This document shows, one piece after another, positions 12,558 to 24,857 of a stretch of 64,000 nt of DNA (within the stretch, counting starts at the first letter, position 1; each line of letters starts with the position of its first letter). This stretch comes from Hordeum vulgare subsp. vulgare (Eukaryota; Streptophyta; Magnoliopsida; Poales; Poaceae). The stretch is from positions 26,953,267 to 27,017,266 of the forward strand of contig NC_058519.1 of assembly GCF_904849725.1 (NCBI RefSeq), read 5' to 3'. The translations under genes were made by a program, and so were the position numbers. The notes beneath the pieces are model-generated. The model searched no databases and was not told the DNA's origin. It worked only from the letters and a program-made list of their open reading frames with translations.

Positions 12558-13643
12558 TATAGATTTTTGTATATGGATAACGAGCACATGGTAGAACTTA
12601 CTTATGTGTCACTTTTTTCCGTCAGTACCACTATGTTTTCCTATAGTAGATAGTAGTATATGTTGCATGTCCAATGTTTCTAAGATCTTAAAATATTTTT
12701 ATTATCTTGGATGGTTTGAACCTTTTCCACAACCGATGCATTATTTTATCTAAGTTGCAACCCTGCAGTTCCCAAGAAATAGAAAAACCATACTGTTTCA
12801 CTCAGTTCATACAGTAGTGCTTTTTATTGGAATCCATCGTCAGTATGTAAAACAGTTTTTTTACCACACTATTTTTGTTTAAATTGGGCCAAGTGCTTTG
12901 TTTTACTTCCTTCTATTGGAAAGTAGTGTAGTATGTTTGATCGAGCATGATGTGTGTTTATCAGTATATATAAAGTTTTCACTCTGTAATTAACAAGTTG
13001 AATTGTTCATCCTAGCATGTATCATATACTCTTTACATACTTTAGTCTGAAGATCTGTCTAATTTCTCAGTTTTTAGTTGTATAGATTTGTGTTATAAAT
13101 TGATTAACTATTTGATTAATTTTGTTTTTCAAACACTTAAGCCTATTATACATATTTTTAGAAAGAAAATGGCAAACATAAACTCTATACATACATATAT
13201 GGGAGACGTTCAACGAAGATTAATTGGTTATCATGGAATGAAATAAATATCACCATTCACGTACTATATATATACATGTGATTTTATGTAAACCAATTAC
13301 TCTTTCTGTTCGTAAATTTAAGAAGTTTTGGACAAAACAAGTTATACCTTTTTGCTTTGAGATTTGATTTACATGTCATGTGTAAACCTTAAAATATTCC
13401 AAAACTACTTCCTATAAATATTCTGCGACAATATTATCCCTCAGGGCAATATTTTTAAACCAAGTTCGCCCAAAACACATGAGTTTGGCAACATTAGTTC
13501 TAATGATATCATTTGGCTAACCATCATATATTCTCCTATATGAGTTCACATGTCTCTATACCTATGATCCGATATACACCCCACCAAAAGAACAAATCAA
13601 TATAACATAACTGGTCCATGCGAATGCACGGGTTGACGACTAG
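12558..13643 (+). mobile_element. Helitron-like 3' end on plus strand and AT-rich body
   Basis: The plus strand ends CCATGCGAATGCACGG (hairpin), gttgacga, CTAG at 13,643 and T, the mirror image of the termini at 8040 and 10,840. The element body lies to the left, but no 5' end could be fixed. The rest is AT-rich with no recognised gene. One minus frame (13,536-13,718) crosses the terminus and is judged spurious. Confidence 0.45.
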
Positions 13644-14400
13644 TAAACTACTAAAAGCTAGAATGTCGATGCAAGTATATGTAACCGAAAAAATTTCTTG
13701 GTTGAAGAGTAATTTCAACTTATCATCAGTAATTAAGTTAAAAATCTATAATCAAATCCATCAGTGATTACAAGCTATCACATCTATCAAGCTATCACAT
13801 CAATCAGGCCTTCTGCATAGCATTACAAACAAGGGTCATGTAATGTGGATACACTATAAAGTGATATATGTAAATGGTGCCGAGATCAGCAAATCATTCT
13901 CACTTTAGCAATTTAGCAACTCATGTAGTAAGAGCATCTCAAGCCGTTTGGCTCCTAGTCCGCCCCCGCGATAGCCTTTTTGATGTTTCATCGGTGCTAT
14001 TCTTAGCCTGAGGGCAAGCAAGTTTTCAGTCGCGCCACCAGGTTTCGACCCCCAGATGCTGACGTTTTTAAAATTCCTATTTCCCGCTGCCCAAAAACAT
14101 ACGCGAATTCGGCGATCAGTGCCATAGTTCAGCAATCAAACACATCGATAGTTCGGCGATCGAAAGGAAAGGATAAAAATGGGTCAGACGGCCAACTCGG
14201 CGGGGTGCGGCTCCTCCACATGCGCTCTGTGTGGCTGACTGCCGTCGTCGTGGTCGCCGTTGCGGTCGCTGTTGTTGTCGCCGTCATGGTTGTGGTTGTG
14301 GTCGCCGTCGTGGTTGCCATGGGCGCTGTCATCTGGTTCAAGATGAGGTCGTGTAGTACTATGTACCACTCATTCACCTTTGAGTGATTCAAGTGTCCTG
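13644..14400. other. Intergenic with imperfect triplet repeat
   Basis: No gene was recognised. At about 14,240-14,330 an imperfect (GTCGTG/GTTGTG)-type repeat gives hydrophobic or Asp/His-rich shadow frames on both strands. 'gagcatctcaagccgtttgg' at about 13,930 resembles the edge of a common grass MITE, but I did not find its partner. Confidence 0.3.
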
Positions 14401-15646
14401 ACTTGGCACATGTTCACGCATGTAGTTGAAACAAAATCAACATAGCATCTATGATATTCATGTTCATGGTGATTTATATCCTACTCATGTTTGCACTCAA
14501 TGTTGGTTAATTTCAATGCATAATGATGACTGTTGTCGCTCTCTAGTTGGTCGCTTCCCAGACTTTTGCTAACCTTCACTTGTACTAAGCGGGAATACTG
14601 CTTCTGCATCCACTTCCATAAACCCAAAGTTGTTCCAAATGAGTCCACCATACCTACCTATATGCGGTATCTACGTGCCGTTCCAAGTAAATTTGCATGT
14701 GCCACTCTCTAAACCTTCATGTAATAATCTGTTTTGTATGCCCAAACCGCTCATGTGGTGACAAGGGGCGATCAGTATCTTCCATGCTAGGCGTGTTATC
14801 CTCGATACGTGTTTATTCACTATCACTCACGAGAAAGGGGCCGGTAATTGGAATGCCCAGTTCCATGCTCAAATCAAAAAGTTAATTGCAAACAAAACTC
14901 CCCCTAGATTGTTGTTGGTATGGACGGCACCCGAGGATTCGGCTAGTCGTGGAGTGTGATTGATTGGTGGTGGGGGAGTCAAAACTTTACTTTTCTGTTT
15001 GGGAAGTGCCTATAGTATGTGTAGCATGGAAGATGGTGAAAACTCTTGGTCATTGCGTTGACAATGAAAGCATACCATCCAAAATTATTTATCTCTGTTT
15101 TAAAAGCTTGAGCTCTGGCACCTTTGCAAATCAATGCTTCCCTCTGCGAAGGGCCTATCTATTTACATTTCTGTTGAGTCATCCTCTTCTTATAAAAGGC
15201 ATCAAGTAGAGAGCACCTCTGTCATTTTTATGCTTGCTATTAATTGATATTGAGTATGACTGTGACTGGATCTTCTTTGCCATGAATTACAATGTTCAGT
15301 CACCCCTTGGTCTTGGAAGGTGCTCTGCATTTATGTTTTGCAGTCTCAGAAAGGGCTAGCGAGATACCATCTGTTCATATTGCTTCATGATTGTTTTGAT
15401 TGAAGTGTTGACGTTTGAAACTTATTATTATTGCTCGTTAGTTGGTTATGCCATTGATATGAGTACATCATGAGACCTAAATGTCATTGCTTATGTGGTT
15501 AGCTTATGATCTTGTTGAAAATCCGAATGTGAGTTAGACTTAATTACAACAAGATAAAACAGAGTTCATAAATGTTTTTCTTTTGTCTCTTTGAGTTTGT
15601 CAACTGAATTGCTTGAGTACAAGCAAGGCTTTAAGCTTGGGGGAGT
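14401..15646 (+). mobile_element. Gypsy retrotransposon, 3' internal (post-pol) region
   Basis: Non-coding DNA that leads into a clear polypurine tract, aagcttgggggagt, directly before the LTR at 15,647. The block resembles the post-pol region of Triticeae Gypsy elements whose LTR starts TGATACGTCTCC, as I recall it. The left boundary near 14,400 is approximate. No gag or pol is present, so the element is 5'-truncated or rearranged. Confidence 0.6.
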
Positions 15647-17027
15647 TGATACGTCTCCATCGTATCTACTTTTCCAAACTCTTTTGCCCTTATTTTGGTC
15701 TCTAATTTGCATGATTTGAATGGAACTAACCCGGACTCATGATGTTTTTAGCAGAATTGCCATGGTTTTGTTTTTGCGCAGAAATAAAAGTTCTCGGAAT
15801 GACCTGGAAATTTACGAGGAACTTTTGTGGAATATATAAAAAAATACTGGCGCAAGAATCACCTGGAGGGACGGAGCCAGGAGCTCACAAGCCCACCAGC
15901 CCCCCCCCCCCCCCTAGCCGGGCCTGGCAGGCTTGTGAGCCCCCCGGGGCTCCGCCGCCTCCAACTCCAACTATATTTAGTCTCTTTCGACCAAAAAAAA
16001 TCAGAGAGAAGAGTTCATCGCGTTTTACGATACGGAGCCGCCGCCACCACCTGTTCTTCCTCTGGAGGGCAGATCTGGAGTCTGCTCTGGGCTCCGGAGA
16101 GGGAGAATCGACGCTTTCGTCATCACCAACCATCCTTCATCGCCAATTCCATGATGCTCTTCACCGTTCGTGAGTCATCTCATCGTAGGCTTGCTGGACG
16201 GTGATGCGTTGGATGAGATCTATCATGTAATCGAGTTAGTTTTGATGGGGATTAATCCCTAGTATCCACTACGTTCTGAGATTGATGTTGCTACTACTTT
16301 GCCATGCTTAATGCTAGTCACTAGGGCCCGAGTGCCATGATTTCAGATCTGAACCTACTATGTTTTCATCAATATATGTGTGTTCTTGATCCTATCTTGC
16401 AAGTTGTAGTCACCTACTATGTGTTATGACCCGGCAACCCCGGAGTGACAATAGCCGGAACCACTCCCGGAGATGACCATAGTATGAGGAGTTCATGTAT
16501 TCACTAAGTGCTAATGCTTTGTTCCGGTTCTCTATTAAAAGGAGAACCTTAATATCCCCTAGTTTCCATTAGGACCCCGCTGCCACGGGAGGGATGGACA
16601 ATAGATTTCATGCAAGTTCTTTTCCATAAGCACATTGACGAACTGGAGGTAGTTACATATCTCCCCATGTTATAACTGTCACATGATGAATGTCATCCGG
16701 CATAATTGTCCATCACCGATCCAATGCCTACGATTTTTCCTATTGGTCCTTGCTACGTTACTTTGCCGCTACTGTTGTCACTGCTCCTACTATTACCACT
16801 ACTGTTGTCATTGTTGTTACTGTTACCATTGCTACTGTTACTATCACACTACTCTGCTACTGAAACTTTGCTGCAGATACTAAATCTTTCAGGTGTGGTC
16901 GAATTGACAACTCAACTACTAATACTCGAGAATATTCTTTGACTTCCCCTTTTGTCGAATCAACAAATTTGGGTTGAATACTCTACCCTCTAAAAATGTT
17001 GTGATCCCCTATACTTGTGGGTTATCA
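15647..17027 (+). repeat. 3' LTR of a Gypsy element
   Basis: A 1,381-bp LTR that starts TGATACGTCTCC and ends ACTTGTGGGTTATCA. It contains a C tract (15,898-15,914) and a leader-like region with many CTACTGTTGTCA-type triplets (16,760-16,870). The short frames inside it are incidental. It ends exactly where a CACTA transposase frame begins (17,028), so the Gypsy element landed inside that gene. The matching 5' LTR is not in the window. Confidence 0.8.
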
Positions 17028-17694
17028 CGCATGCATGTATCTTATGCACCTCCAATTCTAGAGGGCATAGAACCTTCTTTGCTTCGTACGTACAGGCGGG
17101 CAATTCGTTATCCTTTGGAAGCTTCTTCTTAATTATTTTCAGTAGCGAACTAAATCCCTTGTCAGATACACCATTGTCTGCCTTCCATGGCAGCAATTTC
17201 AGTGTGCTACCGAGCTTTGTGTTGTCATCTTCGCAATTTGGGTACAACCCTTTTTTGTGATCCTCTAACATACGATCGAACTTCAGCTTCTTCCTTTCAC
17301 TTTCGCATTCTCTCTGTGCATCAACAATGACCCGACGAATATTATCATCGGGCACATCGTCTAGTTCCTCTTGATCTTCAGCTTCACCCGTTGCAGCATC
17401 ACCGTATTACGGGGGCGGGTAGTTTTCATCATCCTCTTCTTCTTCTTTTTCTTTCATCATAACCCCTCTTTCTCCGTGCTTGGTCCAAACACTATAGTGT
17501 GGCATAAAACCCTTCTCAAACAAGTGGAAGTGAAGGGTTTTAGAGTTGGAGAAAGCCTTCGTATTCCCATAGACAATACATGAACAATGCATAAAACAAT
17601 TCTGCTTGTTTGCCTCAGCCGCTTCGAGAAAATTATGGAGGCCCTTAATATACTCGGAGGTGCGTCGGTCACCGTACATCAATTGTCGGTTCAT
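17028..17694 (-). pseudogene. CACTA (En/Spm) transposase, N-terminal fragment
   Basis: Reading from 17,694 down, the protein opens MNRQLMYGDRRTSEYIKG and continues HCSCIVYGNTKAFSNSKTL and HLFEKGFMPHYSVWTKHGE. This is the transposase-associated domain of plant TNP2-like CACTA transposases. A frame change near 17,410 moves it to a second frame (DNIRRVIVDAQRECESERKK to KIHAC). It is cut at 17,027 by the Gypsy LTR, and the LTR supplies the last codons of the open frame. The catalytic core is missing, so it cannot act as a transposase. Confidence 0.85.
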
Positions 17695-17876
17695 CTGCGT
17701 GCGTTATATAATAAAGTGTATTAAAAACCATTGCAATATATCATGAATAGAAAAGTGACCAAATTAATAGAAATTCATCATTACATTAAAGCCAAAGTAC
17801 AATAATGACCAAAATAAATACATAACGTTCATACATAGTTCTCATCATTGAACAACATATAGCTCTCTAGAGGCCT

Positions 17877-18149
17877 CTAATTAAAACATATATTGAAACT
17901 ATAAAATTTAAATGCAACAACAAATGCCATCTTAAACGCAACTAAGATATCAACTGATCCAACGACATAATGATACCAAGCCGCAGTATGAATGACATAT
18001 TTTCTAATCGTTCTAATCTTCAAGTGCATTGCATCCATCTTGATCTTGTGATCGTCGACGACATCGACAACATTAAACTCCAATTTCATCTTCTCCTCTT
18101 CAACTCTTTGTAATTTTTCTTTCAAGTAATCGTTTTCTTTTTCAACCAA
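17877..18149 (-). pseudogene. CACTA accessory ORF remnant (coiled coil plus membrane-like segment)
   Basis: This 90-codon frame starts MVEKENDYLKEKLQRVEEEK, a Lys/Glu heptad-rich coiled coil, passes DDHKIKMDAMHLKIR, and ends in a hydrophobic stretch after WYHYVVGS. I recall similar frames beside the transposase gene of Triticeae CACTA elements. It lies upstream of the transposase fragment on the same strand. An upstream start may lie in a separate exon. Its function is unknown. Confidence 0.5.
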
Positions 18150-18599
18150 ATTTAACTTCTCGACAAGAATTTGTATGTCGGTTGGAATTTCCGGTTCACA
18201 TACCTCCTAGATTAAAAAATGCATGTCACGTTGGTCGGCATAATTGTCATAAACACTAAATAAAACGAATAGTTATAAAAGGTAATATATACCACATCCG
18301 AATCATAGATAGGACGAGGCCCGACGGAGGTGGATACCAAAACCCATCGCACTATATAATAATAAACAATAATAAAAGTCAAAAAATTACACAAGTATCT
18401 ATCTAAATCATACAAGTAAGAACTTTTTTCCTTTTAGAAAGAAGATAAGAAGAAGACGCTAACCACGGTGGTGTCGGCGCCGAGATGGGCGCAGGCGATC
18501 GACGACGGTGAGGACGGGGACGGGACAGGACGGACCGCCAAACCTGGACAAATCTTGAGGAAAATGGAGCTTGGACAACGAGCTTCGAGAGGAGGAAGC

Positions 18600-19031
18600 T
18601 TAAGTGTGTCTTGGGCATTTCATCGAATACCTCATGTGCATAGGAGAAGAGCTAGAAAACCACAAAGCTCTCCCACGGCCGACCAAAAAAACAGTGCAGT
18701 GCACAGTTTTGCTCGCGTGCAGGGGGTATATATAGGCCAACAATTGGTTCTGGTTTGTCGCTGGAACCGGGAACAAATGGTGTCCTTTGGTCCCGGTTCC
18801 AGCCACAAATCGGGACCAATGGTTGTGGGCCAGGAGCGAGGCCCATTGGTCCCGGTTTGTGTCTGGAACCGGGTCCAAAGGGGTGAGATGAACCGGGTCC
18901 AACGAACCATGAGGCCCGGCCGGCGCCCTCGCCTTACGAACCAGGACCGATGCCCCCATGGGTCTCGGTTCGTGAGTGAACCAAAATTAATGGGATTTCA
19001 GTAATGGACCGAAGCCCAGTTTTCTACTAGT
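18600..19031 (-). mobile_element. CACTA terminal region with subterminal repeats
   Basis: Repeated direct and inverted ggtcccggtt/aaccgggaccaat motifs end in 'cccagttttctactagt' at about 19,031. On the minus strand this is ACTAGTAGAAAAC, the CACTA terminus with its first base lost or changed. The transposase and accessory frames (17.0-18.15 kb) run on the same strand away from this end, so this is the 5' end of the CACTA. Its 3' half was lost at the Gypsy junction. Confidence 0.75.
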
Positions 19032-19180
19032 ATATTTTTCTAAACCATACTTTCAGAATTCTAGATACACATATCGATCATTGTCACAATATATTTGTGT
19101 TTTGTTGTTTTCCCACATAGCCACACCATACTTCATACTTTTGAGTCTAGTATATATATTCTATTAGCATACAAGGGAAT

Positions 19181-19310
19181 GTGTGATGCACGACCCTATC
19201 TCTCTTGGACATGTAGTAATCATTTTCAGTCCTTTATTTCATGGTCCATTCCATATGATTCCACAATTTACCATTTAGAATTTTCAAACTAAATCTTATA
19301 TACCAAAGTA
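19181..19310 (+). repeat. Jacalin-promoter-like block A, copy A1 (partial)
   Basis: 'gtgatgcacgaccctatctctcttg' in shortened form, then 'tttcatggtcc' and 'attccacaa', match 20,985-21,085 and 34,205-34,300 in order and spacing. The last of these is the 5' flank of the intact dirigent-jacalin gene. No coding remnant follows A1. Confidence 0.6.
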
Positions 19311-19339
19311 CTACTAAAAAGATGCATATAAGGACCATT

Positions 19340-20270
19340 GCATAGTAAAGGTATCTTCAACATGGACTCTCAAACCGCCCACAAGCGTCCAGCCCACGCG
19401 GTCTCGACGCACTTTGCGATCCAACATGGTACCCCATCTGTACACGAGTGCAGTTGTCCGTTTTCCTACAAAATTGAATGCAAACCAGAAGGCTTTGTGG
19501 GCATCTAGACTGCAACCAGGTAAGCATCAGCTCTCTGTGCCGCATTCATGCCAGCCTAGAGAAGGTGGGGCCTCTCACTACAGCCAACATTGAAGCGGTG
19601 CACCGGCTGAGAGCGTCGCCCGTGCCGCATCCTGGTCTCCACGCCCGTTCAATGCCGAATAGACATGACTGGACCTGACAACGACACAACAAACTACCGC
19701 ATCCAAATAGGCTGCCCCCCCCCCCTCCTCATGCCAGCATTAGGCAGGCCCGTCGGCGGGAAACCCACTCTGTCGCCCGTGTTGACACAATTGGTTGCTT
19801 GGCTTGGCTGTCATCGCTATTTAACAATGGCAGAGCTTGATCCATAAACATGGGAGGAGGGGGGGGGCAAACCTCATTACTTTCAACTGATTTGTAGAAA
19901 AAAAATAGACCTAACATAAATGGATATAGGCTTGTTTTTCTTTTGAGCCGGGGGAGGGGGGCATGGCCCAAGGTCACACCCACCAAGCTCCGCCACTGCA
20001 ATGATGCGCACCACACCACATCCGCTTTTCATCCTCCTCCCTGCACCACATCATTCATGATTGCAAGCTCTAGGGCATTGCGACAGAGTCGATGGAGCAG
20101 AAGAATGAGTTGGATGTATACAAACATGTTTTAGTGTTCTTGTTCACTCATATTAGTTCCAGTGTAGTCCATATTAAAATATATGAAACATCTTATATTT
20201 TTGAACGAAGGGAGTATGAATTTACACTCTTTCTTTGCATATGTTTTGTAGTTATACGAAAAAGGAAATT
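19340..20270. other. Intergenic, no gene recognised
   Basis: Mixed GC-rich DNA with C and G homopolymers at about 19,713 and 19,857. Frames here overlap on both strands without homology. At 20,160-20,216 there is a one-sided Stowaway-like end (aacgaagggagta). Confidence 0.3.
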
Positions 20271-20271
20271 T

Positions 20272-20483
20272 AATTGAACTTAAAATATTAAAATAGTCGA
20301 ATTACTAACAAGATCAATGTAAGGACCGTTATACACTAATGATGCTTTTCTGATTATGAGCATTGATCAGAGAGGGCTCGTGATGCACAAGGTGCACATC
20401 CTCAGTCTAACACCGCATGCGGCGTTACCCATACCTTTGTTTCTTACTACCAGCGTTACCCATACATTTGTTTCTTACTACCA
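20272..20483 (+). repeat. Block B, copy B1, with a 31-bp tandem duplication
   Basis: 'aacaagatcaatgtaagg', 'agagagggctcgtgatg', 'caaggtgcac' and 'gttacccat' follow the same order as at 27,262-27,444 plus 29,072-29,110 and at 29,800-30,039. Within it 20,422-20,452 is repeated as 20,453-20,483 (gcgttacccata...cttactacca). Confidence 0.75.
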
Positions 20484-20600
20484 CCAGATCTGATATTCTC
20501 TTGTCGGTTAGACAAGTTCTTGAGAGGCACGAGCCCCGAATAGCAAACGTTGTCCTAATTATTGCATGTAAAATTGCGTAAATGGGCTGGCTTATGAATA

Positions 20601-20837
20601 CTCCCTCCGTCCCGGTGTATAAGTCTTTTTGGATGTACCGTGACCAAGACAAAGAGAAAAACGAAAAAATCAATGCTTAGTCTTATTAAAAACATACACA
20701 TCCCACATCTCTTATTGGTTGATTTCTTTATTCATGTCAAAAAATAAGAAACGAGGTGGAAGTTAATGAACCGCGACTAAGTGTGTCTTGATATTATTTG
20801 GTTTTTGTAAGATGACTTATACACGGGACGGCGGGAG
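20601..20837. mobile_element. Stowaway/Mariner-type MITE (237 bp)
   Basis: Terminal inverted repeats CTCCCTCCGTCCCGGTGTAT and its near complement at the right end (ATACACGGGACGGCGGGAG), with TA on both sides (20,599-20,600 and 20,838-20,839). Confidence 0.9.
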
Positions 20838-20852
20838 TATCAAATTTACTAA

Positions 20853-21225
20853 GGGATAGTGAGTTTTACAATTACTAAGGTTATCAAGAAGTAGTACTCA
20901 GTTATCATCTGAAATTTTCAAACACATTTTTTGCTTGAAATAAAAATTTCTAAGATGTTTGGGCTCTGAAGTTTGAAGATAGGCGTGATGCACGACCCTA
21001 TCTCTCTTGAACCTGTAATCATCTTCACCTCTCCATTTCATGATCCATCCCATAGGATTCCACAGCTTGCCGTTGAGATGTGAAAGTCATTTTGAAACTG
21101 ACAACATGCAGCTAATCAGTAATTGCGGCCTCCTAGGCAAAATCTTATCCTGATTGTAGCACTGAGGACATGCTTGAGCTCGTATTGCACGAGGTGTACT
21201 ACTCCTTGGTATGAGTCCCCAGCGG
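20853..21225 (+). repeat. Block A, copy A2 (paralogue of the jacalin 5' flank), cut by Copia
   Basis: From 'aagggatagtgag' through 'gtactcagttatcatctg', 'ctgaagtttgaagatagg', 'cagctaatcagtaattgc' and 'gcacgaggtgtac', this copy is collinear with 34,071-34,430. Homology stops near 21,225, where Copia gag sequence takes over. The gene that should follow is absent, so the Copia or a linked deletion replaced it. Confidence 0.8.
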
Positions 21226-21239
21226 GCGCCTTTTTTACC

Positions 21240-24200
21240 GACGCCGCCAGAAAAAAAACCTAGTCACTTGCACAATCGATTGACTCAGCTGGAAGTTGAA
21301 CTTCTGGATGATGCAGTCATTGACAGAATCTTTCAGTCGTTTCCACCTAGCTATAAGGGCTTTGTGATGAACTACAACATGCAAGGGATGAAGAAGACCA
21401 TTCCTGAGTTGTATTCAATGCTGAAATCTGCAGAGATAGAAATCAAGAAAGAACATCAAGTGTTGATGGTGAATGAGATCATCAGTTTCAAGAAAGGCAA
21501 GGGTAAAAATAAGTTCAAGAAAGACGGCAAAACAGTTGTCGCGCTCGGTAAACCAGTTGTCGGTAAGAAGTCAAAGAGAGGACCCAAGACCTAGACTGAT
21601 TTACTATTACTGCAAGGAACCAGTCAATGAAAAAGGAATTGTCCCAAGTACTTAGCGGATAGGAAGGCCGCCAACGTCAAAGGTATATATGATATAGATG
21701 TTATTGATGTGTACCTTACCAGCGCTCGTAGTACCTCCTGGGTATTTGATACCGGCGCTGTTACTCACATTTGCAACTCAAAACAGGAACTGCGGAACAA
21801 GCGTAGGCTCGCAAAGGACGAGGTGACGATGCGCGTCAGATATAGTTCCAAGGTCGATGTGATCGTCGTCGGCACGCTACCTCTACATATACCTTCGGGA
21901 TTAGTTTTAAACCTTAATAATTGTTATTTAGTACCATCTTTGAGCATGAACATTGTATCGAGATCTCGCTTGATGCAAGATGGCTACTCATTTAAATCTG
22001 AGAATAATGGTTGTTCTATTTATTTGAGTGGTATGTTGTATGGTCATGCCCCGCTGGTCAATGGTTTATTCTTGATGAATCTCGATCGTGATGTTACACA
22101 TATTCATAGTGTGAGTACCAAAAGATTAAAGGTTGATAATGATAGTCCCACATACTTGTGTCACTGCCGCCTTGGTCATATCGTTGTCAAGCGCATGAAG
22201 AAACTCCATACATATGGACTTTTGGAGCCTCTTGATTTTCAATCATTTGACACATGCGAACCGTGCCTCATGGGCAAGATGACCAAGACTCCATTCTCCG
22301 AAACAATGGAGCGAGCAACCAACATATTGGAAATAATACATACTTATGTATGCGGTCCAATGAGCGTTGAGGCTCACGGTGGTTATCGTTATGTTCTCAC
22401 CCTCACTTATGATTTGAGTAGATATGGGTATGTCTAATTAATGAAGCACAAGTCTGAAACCTTTGAAAGGTTCAAAGAATTTCAGAGTGACGTAGAGAAT
22501 CAACATGACAAGAAAATAAAGTTCCTACGATTAGATCGTGGAGGAGAATATTTGAGTCACGAGTTTGGCACGCACCTAATGAAATGTGGAATTGTTTCAC
22601 AACTCACGCTGCCTGGCACACTGCAGCGTAACGGTGTGTATGAACGCCGTAATCGCACTCTATTGGATCTGGTGCGATCTATGATGTCACTAACTGATTT
22701 ATCGCTATCATTTTGGGGATATGCATTGGAAACTGCCGCATTCACTTTAAATAGGGCATCGCCTAAATCTGTTGAGACGACACCGTGTGAATTATGGTTT
22801 GGCAAGAAACCTAAGCTGTCGTTTCTGAAAGTTTGGGACTGCGATGCTTATGTGAAGAAACTTCAACCTGACAAGCTCGAACCCAAAGCGGAAACATGCT
22901 TCTTCATACGATACCATCAGGAAACTATTGGGTATACCTTCTATCTTAGATCTGAAAGCAATATCTTTATTGCCAGGAACGAATCCTTTCTAGAGAAGAG
23001 TTTCTCTCGAAAGAAGTAAGTGAGAGGAAAATATAACTTGATGAGGTAATCGTACCTCCTCTTGAACCGGAGAGTAGCACAACACAAGAAATTGTTTCTG
23101 ACTTGCCTGCAGTGACTAGAGAAGAAGTTAATGATGATGATAATGAAACTCCAGATCAAGTTGTTGCTGAACCTCTAAGGTCCACAAGGACATATTCCGC
23201 ACCAGAGTGGTACGGCAACCCTGTCTTGAAAATCATGTTGTTGGACAATAGTGAACTTCAAACTACAAAGAAGCGATGGCGGCTCGGATTCCAAAAAATG
23301 GCAAGAAGCCATGAAATCCGAGATAGGATCCATGTATGAGAACAATGTATGGACTTTGGTGGACTTGCTCGATGTTCGGTGAGCCATAAAAAATAAATGA
23401 ATCTTTAAGAAGAATACTGACGCGGATGGTAATGTGACCATCTATAAGGCTCGATTTGTTGCTAAGGGTTATCGACAAGTTCAAGGGATTGACAACGATG
23501 AGACCTTCTCACCCGTAGCGATCCTAAAGTTGGTCTGAATCATGTTAGCAGTTGCCAAATTTTATGATTATGAAATCTGACAAATGAACGTCAGAAAGGT
23601 TTTCCTGAATGGCTTTCTTAAGAAAGAATTGTATATGATACAGCCGGAAGGTTTTTTCGATCCTAATAACGCTGACAAGGTATGCAATCTCCAGTGCTCC
23701 ATCTATGGACTGGTGCAAGCATCTCGGAGTTGGAACATTTGCTTTGATGAGGTAATCAAAGCGTTTGGGTTTGTAAAGACTTATGGAGAAGCCTGTATTT
23801 ACAAGAAAGTGAGTGGGAGCTCTCTAGCATTTCTCATATTATATGTGGGTGACATATTATTGATGGGAAATGATTTAGAACTATTGGAAAGCATAAAGGC
23901 CTATTTGAATAAGAGTTTTAAAATGAAGGACCTTGGAGAAGCAGCTTACATATTAGGCATCAAGATCTATAGAGGTAGATCGAGACGCCTCATAGGTCTT
24001 TCACAAAGTACATACCTTGACAAGATATTGAAGAATTTCAATGTGGATAAGTCCAAGAAGGGGTTCTTGCTTGTATTGTAAGTTGTGAGGTTGAGTATGA
24101 CTCAACGCCCGACCACGGCAAAATATAGAGAAAAGATGAGTACCGTCCCCTATGCTTCAGCCATAGGCTCTATTATGTATGCCGTACTGTGTACCAGACC

Positions 24201-24810
24201 TGATGTGAACCTTGCCATAAGTTTGGTAGGGAGGTACCAAAGTGATCCAGGAGTGGATCACTCGATAGCGGTGAGGAACATCCTTAAGTACCTGAAAAGG
24301 AATAAAGATATGTTTCTCGTTTATGGAGGTGCCGAAGAGCTTGTCGTAAAGGGTTACGTCGATGCTAGCTTCAACAAAGATCCGGATGACTCCAAATCAC
24401 AAACCGGATACGTTTATATTTTGAATAATGGGGCAGTTAGCTGGTGCAGTTGCAAGCAAAGTGTCGTGGCGACATCTACATGTGAAGAGGAGTACATAGT
24501 TGCTTCAGAAGCAGCACGTGAAGGAGTCTGGATGAAGGAGTTCATCACCGACCTATGAGTGATTCCTAATGCGTCGGGTTCAATGACTCTGTTTTTTGAC
24601 AACACTAGTGCTATTGCCATTGTCAAGGAGCCCAGGTTTCACAAGAATACCAAGCACACCAAGCGTTGCTTCAACTCCATTCGTGGATATATCCAGGATA
24701 GAGATATAGATATTTGTAAAGTACATACGGATCTGAATGTCGTAGACCCGTTGACTAAACCTCTTCCACGAGCGAAACTTGATCAGCACCAGAACTCTAT
24801 GGGTGTTTGA
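21240..24810 (+). pseudogene. Copia gag-pol polyprotein, 5'-truncated and broken (Angela-like)
   Basis: The order is gag C-terminus (FQSFPPSYKGFVMNYNMQGM, to 21,594), protease (WVFDTGAVTHICNS near 21,740), GAG-pre-integrase (CHCRLGHIVVKRMKK ... CEPCLMGK), integrase (22,441-23,019), reverse transcriptase (23,460-24,080) and RNase H (24,085-24,810). The Cys/His knuckle is damaged. A TAA at 22,435-22,437 interrupts integrase, and several frame changes follow (23,019; 23,340; 24,081; 24,558). The RT catalytic YVDD motif reads YVGD (GGT at 23,848-23,850). The 5' LTR, leader and early gag are missing. Not functional. Confidence 0.9.
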
Positions 24811-24857
24811 TTCATCACAATGTAACTAGTTTATTGACTCTAGTGCAAGTGGGAGAC

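Noticed and set aside
14129..14392. Thr/Ala- or Asp/His-rich minus frames and a Val-rich plus frame
   Set aside because: All are translations of one imperfect triplet repeat and none has flanking coding signal.
16683..16942. Tyr/Cys- or Leu-rich frames near 16.8 kb
   Set aside because: They come from (CTACTGTTG)-like repeats in the Gypsy LTR.
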